64,000 nt of DNA from Leuctra nigra. Lineage: Eukaryota > Arthropoda > Insecta > Plecoptera > Leuctridae. Every line of letters begins with the position of its first letter. Position 1 is the first letter of the stretch. The stretch covers positions 14,540,345-14,604,344 of the forward strand of contig OW203762.1 in assembly GCA_934045905.1 (NCBI GenBank). The letters run 5' to 3'. Below, piece after piece: positions 58,576 through 64,000 of this stretch. The position numbers were made by a program, and so were the translations under genes. The notes beneath the pieces were generated by a model. That model was not told where the DNA came from and made no database searches. It worked only from the letters and a program-made list of their open reading frames with translations.

Positions 58576-59421
58576 AAAACAACGTTTTATAAGAAACGCA
58601 AGTAGTTTAAAGCGTAGGGTACTAAGTTGTTCAGTTGTTCATACTCAGTTGTTTTTACGACTAAAGTTTTTCGTGAGCTTTTGTTCAACAAGACTTCCAA
58701 GCTCCTTCACTGGCTGCATATATCTTATTCGACGAACACTTTTTGACAATTCATACTTATTGTACTTGCACTAGTTATGTATTTAAACAGATGTTATATT
58801 TTATACACCATATTAATACTGATATCTGTCGCTCTGTGATAGATGTGAATATAAAAATAGTATAAGCATGTTGGTCACTGCCAATAGAATTGATAGTTGC
58901 AAAGCTCAACTAAACTCTACGGTTTTTGTGTGTGACAAATGGTCATCTGACGATTCCATGACATATAAATGACATATGAGAAAGATCGGTCATGTTGAAA
59001 TCCAATGAAATGTTTGAAACAATTCTAATGTCTGCATGTTTTATCGGACTGGATATTCGAAATGACGTAACTAGTTTCATAATGTAATAACGAGGACAGG
59101 GGGAGGACAGAAAAGTTGAAAACAAATAGTATTTATAGCAGAGAAGTTAGTTCACTAAACTGCTCGACAAACGTGAATGATTATCTTATTCCGTCTGTCG
59201 GCAGTCTGCCGAAACTTTTCGGATATTTATTATTTAGTTAGGAGAATAAGTTCCATTTGCATATTCTTTTCGGTTTTGGTACTGTCATTCTACATGCATC
59301 ACCTTTCGTTCGTGGATCAAAATGCAACATGTAACATTTTAAAGGAGTAATTCGGTACTCTTTATGCACTATTTTTTGTAAGCTTTGCCCTGTTTAAAGT
59401 TTAAACAAATAATGTACTAAT
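58576..59421. other. Intergenic DNA, no gene seen
   Basis: AT-rich DNA with no supportable exon or known repeat. Confidence 0.45.
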
Positions 59422-60730
59422 CTAGTGGAGCGGTCGCTCCACCCAGCCAAGTCGTACCGTACACTCACACTCACTCAACATACCGTAAATGCATAATAAA
59501 CTGAGGAGCAGACCAACCATTTTTACAGTAAGCAACAACATAGCATTTTCGGTCTACTGGATCTTAAAATTGGAAAATCTCACATTGTTGTGAAATATCT
59601 TAATTTCGAGCTATGGCCCACCCCACCCCATATACCAAATTTGGGAACAATAATAGGTAATAGGGCATAATAGGTTATGCCATTTGCGAGCTAGAGGGCC
59701 GTGAAATACGTAAAATTACACCACTTTCTGATTCTGATTCTGATATCCAGGAAACGTTGCAATCACCGCCACAGCCTAAACGGCTGAACCGATTAACCTG
59801 AAATGTTTACCACATGTGCACTTTTGGCGTCTGATGATTCCTTGCCCTTTAAAATTTTTTGTGCCGCAATTTTGAAACCGGAAGTGACGTCATATCTAAA
59901 AAATTGATGGACCTATCGGGACGAAACTAGCGCCGAACGATTCGGACGGACTTCTTTATAAAATATCAATAGTCGAAATAGAAATGTTCTATTACCAAAA
60001 CCGGAAATGACGTCATAAAAATGTCAAATCTGACTAAAATCATCTCTTAGAACAATAACTACATATTCAGAAGGCAATTATAATGTTACGTAACATTCAT
60101 AGAAACACATTTTAGGTGGCAGTGATGTCAGCCGCCATTTTGAAAACCGGAAGTGATGCTATAACTCGAGAAGGGCTGGACCATTTGAATCGAAACTTTC
60201 GCTATACTTCATAGCATATATTTATAGCATATACATAGTAACAAGCACAATTTTTCTTAGCAATCAAATCACAAAGGCGTATCTTTTTAAGGAATAGTCT
60301 TTGGTGACACAATATCTGTTACAAGTTGTAAGAATAAACTGAAAAAAGGAGTGATATCCCCATAAAAAACACTCCTTGTAAAAATACCAGCCAAGTCTCT
60401 TCAACTAAAAAAAAATATATAAGATATCTAAAAATTAAGCACTGAAAAGTAGTGATATCAAAAAATGGCGAAGTCGAAACTTTTCAAAAAAATACATGGC
60501 GCATCGTTTTTAGGGGATTTTAGTTATATTTTATTATTAGATGAGTAAATTTGATTTCCGGCCTACTTCTTTACTATTTATATGCACGATGCGCCAAGTA
60601 TTTTTTGAAAAGTTTCGACTTGGCCATTTTTTGATGTCACTACTTTTCAGTGCTTAATTTTTAGATTTCTTATATTTTTTTTAGTTGAAGAGACTTGGCT
60701 GGTATTTTTACAAGGATTGTTTTTTATGGG
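59422..60730 (-). mobile_element. Family-A Helentron-like element, copy A5 (short subfamily)
   Basis: 1309 bp, reversed. CTAG plus the hairpin lie at 59422-59443, with CAGCCAAGTC just inside. A CTGATT microsatellite lies near 59726-59745. CRE/ETS cores lie near 59877, 60001 and 60153, some decayed. Arms are at about 60362-60505 and 60590-60730 with an 85-bp loop. Like A4, its 5' end reads CCCATAAAAAACACTCC. Confidence 0.7.
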
Positions 60731-61925
60731 GATATCATACTAGCGGAATAGTTTGTCCAAAAGTTAAAATTTTGTATAACTATAATATTTTTTAATTTAT
60801 GTTTGCAATTTAGTTAAAAAAAAACTTAACGAGTTATTAGCTTACTTTGAAATAGTTGTAAAATGTTATCTATAACAAGACTGATATCAACATCGAGCAC
60901 AGAAACCTCTGTAAGACCGTGCAATTAACGATCCCATTCAAGAAATCAATGATATGTTATCTTCGTACAAAATTGAAGAAGATACATGGAACTTTGTTTG
61001 ATCCAGGCAATCTAATTTCAATATGTATTTGATAACTCTGTGTTACAAAAAAACACGTATTCATATTTATTCAGTCTTCCCCGCATGATTTCATCGAGAG
61101 ATGCGTCCGGGCAATATTCCTTTCATCCACTTCCACACGCAGCTCTGGGAGAAAGGCTAACAAGCAGGACGAAGGCTAACAAGCAGGACGGAGGCTAACA
61201 AGCAGGACGAATTACGTATTCTATTTGAAAGCGATTCAGGCACTAAATCCCAAGGACCTCACATTCATGAACTAAGCAAAGAGCGTCGCATCATTAATCA
61301 AATTCCAGGATCCATTACGGTGTGTAGTTTGAAAATACGGTTAGTGAAGAATAGGTCACAAGTCATGACAAATATCATTGATTTAATTGGCATTTGACTT
61401 GGATGTTTTTAGATCTCGTGATAGTCTTGCTTGATAGACGAGTTCCCAAAGATAATTTATTAAACAATCACAGAACAAAGGTTTCGGAGTTTTATTGACG
61501 TGCACACAACTAGATATTTCTATTATTTATTGTTTTCAAAGTCCTGCACGCTGGTCGGTGGAAAGGCGAAGCTAAATAATTTAGTGGACGTCGAACAGGT
61601 AGCAGATTTCCATGGAAATTCCGTGAGGGTTGATTTATATTCTGTTCCAATTTTATGAAAATATGGAGATTGCTGGGGCATGTTGAGTGGTGAAAGAAAG
61701 TATATAATTATTGTTCTGCTATGAAAAGAAATGTCCAAAATGCTTCAGAAAGTATTTCATTCACTTTACTCACAACGACGCTGCTATATACGAATCACAG
61801 AATGCGTTTAAAATAATGGACGTGTTCATCAAATAAAGCAACATGTAAAATACATTATCGGTGGATTCTTTCATTGGTTAAACGAAATTAGAGACCGAAT
61901 GAACGGCTTCTTTTGACGGGATCAA
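60731..61925. other. Intergenic DNA, no gene seen
   Basis: AT-rich DNA. The only clear structure is a short tandem repeat at about 61157-61210. No exon is supported. Confidence 0.45.
61157..61210 (+). repeat. Three-copy 19-bp tandem repeat
   Basis: Three copies of aaggctaacaagcaggacg with single-base differences. Confidence 0.85.
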
Positions 61926-62180
61926 TTTTTCTTCGGTTGTTAGTTCGATACAGGTCACACAGTTTGAAATTTTGCAGAAATGTAACAAGTGCACTACCTT
62001 AATTTGATTTAAATTAAAAAAAAACACAGGATCCTGTTAAAAACTATATTAACATAATACCGTTTAGATGTGTGCAAAATTTCAGATCGATTGGTTGAAT
62101 GGTTAGATCTGAGCACTGCTGGCAAAAACACACTTGCAGTGTCATAAACCATGGTGACGCTCGCTCTTTTCGCTCAATTA
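61926..62180 (+). mobile_element. Family-B 3' fragment, copy B9
   Basis: Contains the tcgatacaggtcacacagtt block, the atcgattggttgaatggtta-like block and the tail tggtgacgctcgctctttt followed by cgctcaat. The head is missing. Confidence 0.5.
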
Positions 62181-64000
62181 TCTGATAACATTCCTGATTG
62201 TCGAATAATCACATACTATTTAAATTGTTCTTTAATATTTGCCCAACGACATAGCTCTCTGCTCTGGTATCAGTCCCATTATTTAATGATTAATTACCTT
62301 GCTGGCTCTAAATTACACACTTCTCAAAGAGTTGAGTTTTGATGTTGGTTCAAGAACTAAGTAGAATCTAGCTCTCGAACACGCTATTCGGCACTCATGG
62401 GAAGTTGAGCCATTTTGTTCGCTTTTTAGGATATCTGCCTTCAGAGTCGTGTTAACATCCTCATCATGTCATCAATAATGTGCATGTTGATAGCATTGCA
62501 GGCAGCGGAAGCTAAAAGCAAAGTTAATTTCACAAAAAAACATTCAGAAGTTTAACATGATTTATGAATCTTATTCCGACGATGATCTTATATTATGGAC
62601 GTTAGTTGAAATTAAGATTATTAAATCGTGTAATGTTTGGTTATACACACCTCCCCTTTTGCAAAACTATTATCTCTTCAGTGGCAGAGTTGGAAAGATT
62701 AGCGTGATATTGAAAAGGAAACATATAAGTACGATAGTAAATATATAACTAGTTATGTTTTATAAGATAATGTCCGTTATTGGATTTGTAGGTATTTGCA
62801 ATAATATTTTATTTTGGGGCGAACCGATATCTCAAACTTATTTTTAAATTTGTCTTTCTCGTAATAACCCACAATTGTCCAAAATGGATGGACTGTTAGA
62901 GTGAGATTAAGTTACTTGAAATCTGTGAATTATACAAATAAATCCAGAAATAAAGTTACGTATATTATTATCATCGCAATAAAATTACCCGACCACAGCT
63001 TCCACCAAAGTAATTTTAAAACTATGATAACAAAATTGAGAACTTAATTTTAAATTTTATTGAAAATGGAAGACGACAATATCTATAGTTTATAAGAGCT
63101 TATAGTCATGGAATAAATTCATTTTAGTGAATAGCCGATTTTGAAATAATAACTTCCAATTTCACGAGATTCTTGAATAAAAAAACTGTCAAAATCGAAT
63201 GATGCAAAACATGAGATCTTTTGTGCTACATTCAACTCCCCACGCTGAACAAATGAACTTGCCAACTACAACAAGAGCCGAGCAACACCTACGAATGTAA
63301 ACAATACTTCAGTATAAATAGCGGTCGATTATTCAACAGAACTGAGACCAGAGGTTTCCTTTAAACAATTCCTTCTCGTCTCCAGCCTGAAACAAGGGCT
63401 CAAATGTTCCAGGGTTAATTAATTCATAATATTATTCTAAATCATTTCCGAGTAAAACGGCACTTATAGACGCTGGAGAGCAGTGAAAATAGCCTATTTC
63501 TTAGAACTGCAAGATGGCGGATCATAATGGCGTGGATGATGGATTGCATTAATTAGATCAGGTGCACTTTGGACCTGCTAGAGGGCGTGACTCCATCTTA
63601 GACTTGAAACAACAAACCTGTCAATATTCATTTTGTGCGTGTTCTTAGCTTTAATTATTTTACCTATAATCAACAATTTAGAGCGGTTAGGGAGGGGTTT
63701 GTTGAAGCATTGAAGATGGCTGGATTTGGAATCTCTAGAGTTTCGGTCTTCATGTTTGATTTAAAACACATTTGAAAAAAACTTTATTTTACGGGGCATT
63801 TTAAACACAATTAGTGTAAACTTTTGGCCGAAAACTTATTATAATATCAGACTGTGATCTAATATATAATATTAGATAGAACTGAAGGTATTGGACTAAT
63901 TTTTAAGGAGATGTTTATAATAAAAACGACTTACAAATTTGAATATTAGCTTTTCATATTTTTTTGTTTATTTAAATAAGTAAATCAACAAATTTGATTT
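62181..64000. other. Intergenic DNA, one weak promoter-like site
   Basis: No coding exon supported. A TATAAATAG at 63313-63321 in less AT-rich surroundings could be a core promoter on the plus strand. A short frame starts at an ATGGCGGAT near 63513 but stops after about a dozen codons. No gene can be named. Confidence 0.35.

Overview
This window is eukaryotic DNA, almost certainly from an arthropod and most likely an insect. The signs are spliced genes with GT-AG introns, one of which looks ancestrally about 76 bp long, tRNA-derived SINEs, hAT MITEs, a Ty3/gypsy-type LTR element and AT-rich intergenic DNA. The order cannot be fixed from sequence alone. Nothing looks prokaryotic: there are no operons and no CRISPR array. 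About two thirds of the window is transposon-derived or repetitive.

I can support two host genes, both on the minus strand. (1) A secreted alanine-rich helical protein is encoded by four exons between 21194 and 16485. Its exon 2/3 junction looks damaged: an apparent 10-nt intron remnant puts exon 3 out of frame. Its introns are full of nested transposons. (2) A testis-specific serine/threonine kinase (TSSK) family gene has six exons between 52514 and 43973, with joining phases that give an uninterrupted 430-codon protein. Its fourth intron has grown from about 76 bp to 4724 bp through exactly 56 extra copies of an 83-bp unit. That unit is the intron's own 3' splice acceptor plus the first 45 nt of the next exon. 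This satellite (45175-49915) produces the very long but spurious open frames on both strands.

Layout. 1-10.8 kb: AT-rich intergenic DNA with a nested pair of hAT-like MITEs, tandem duplications, a tRNA-like SINE head and one family-B element. 10.9-13.2 kb: first copy of family A, a Helentron-like non-autonomous element. 13.7-22.0 kb: family-B elements, a foldback element, and a SINE with a LINE fragment inside it, in and around the alanine-rich gene. 22.7-36.8 kb: two tail-to-tail family-A copies; the first is split by a 5.56-kb gag-only LTR retrotransposon with apparently identical LTRs. 37-43 kb: dispersed repeats, hairpin MITEs, a fourth family-A copy, an hAT element with a perfect 8-bp target duplication, and another family-B element. 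44-52.5 kb: the TSSK gene. 52.8-53.1 kb: a second SINE. 54.5-60.7 kb: two more family-A copies with nested insertions, and a decayed non-LTR reverse transcriptase fragment. 60.7-64 kb: mostly featureless AT-rich DNA.

Family A is the other notable system. Each complete copy has a palindromic 5' end, a tandem array (up to about 118-bp units) carrying CRE-like, ETS-like and often YY1-like motifs side by side, a microsatellite that changes motif from copy to copy at the same position, a 10-mer inverted between both ends, and a perfect 3' hairpin followed by CTAG. It spreads roughly 40 CRE/ETS composite motifs through this one window.
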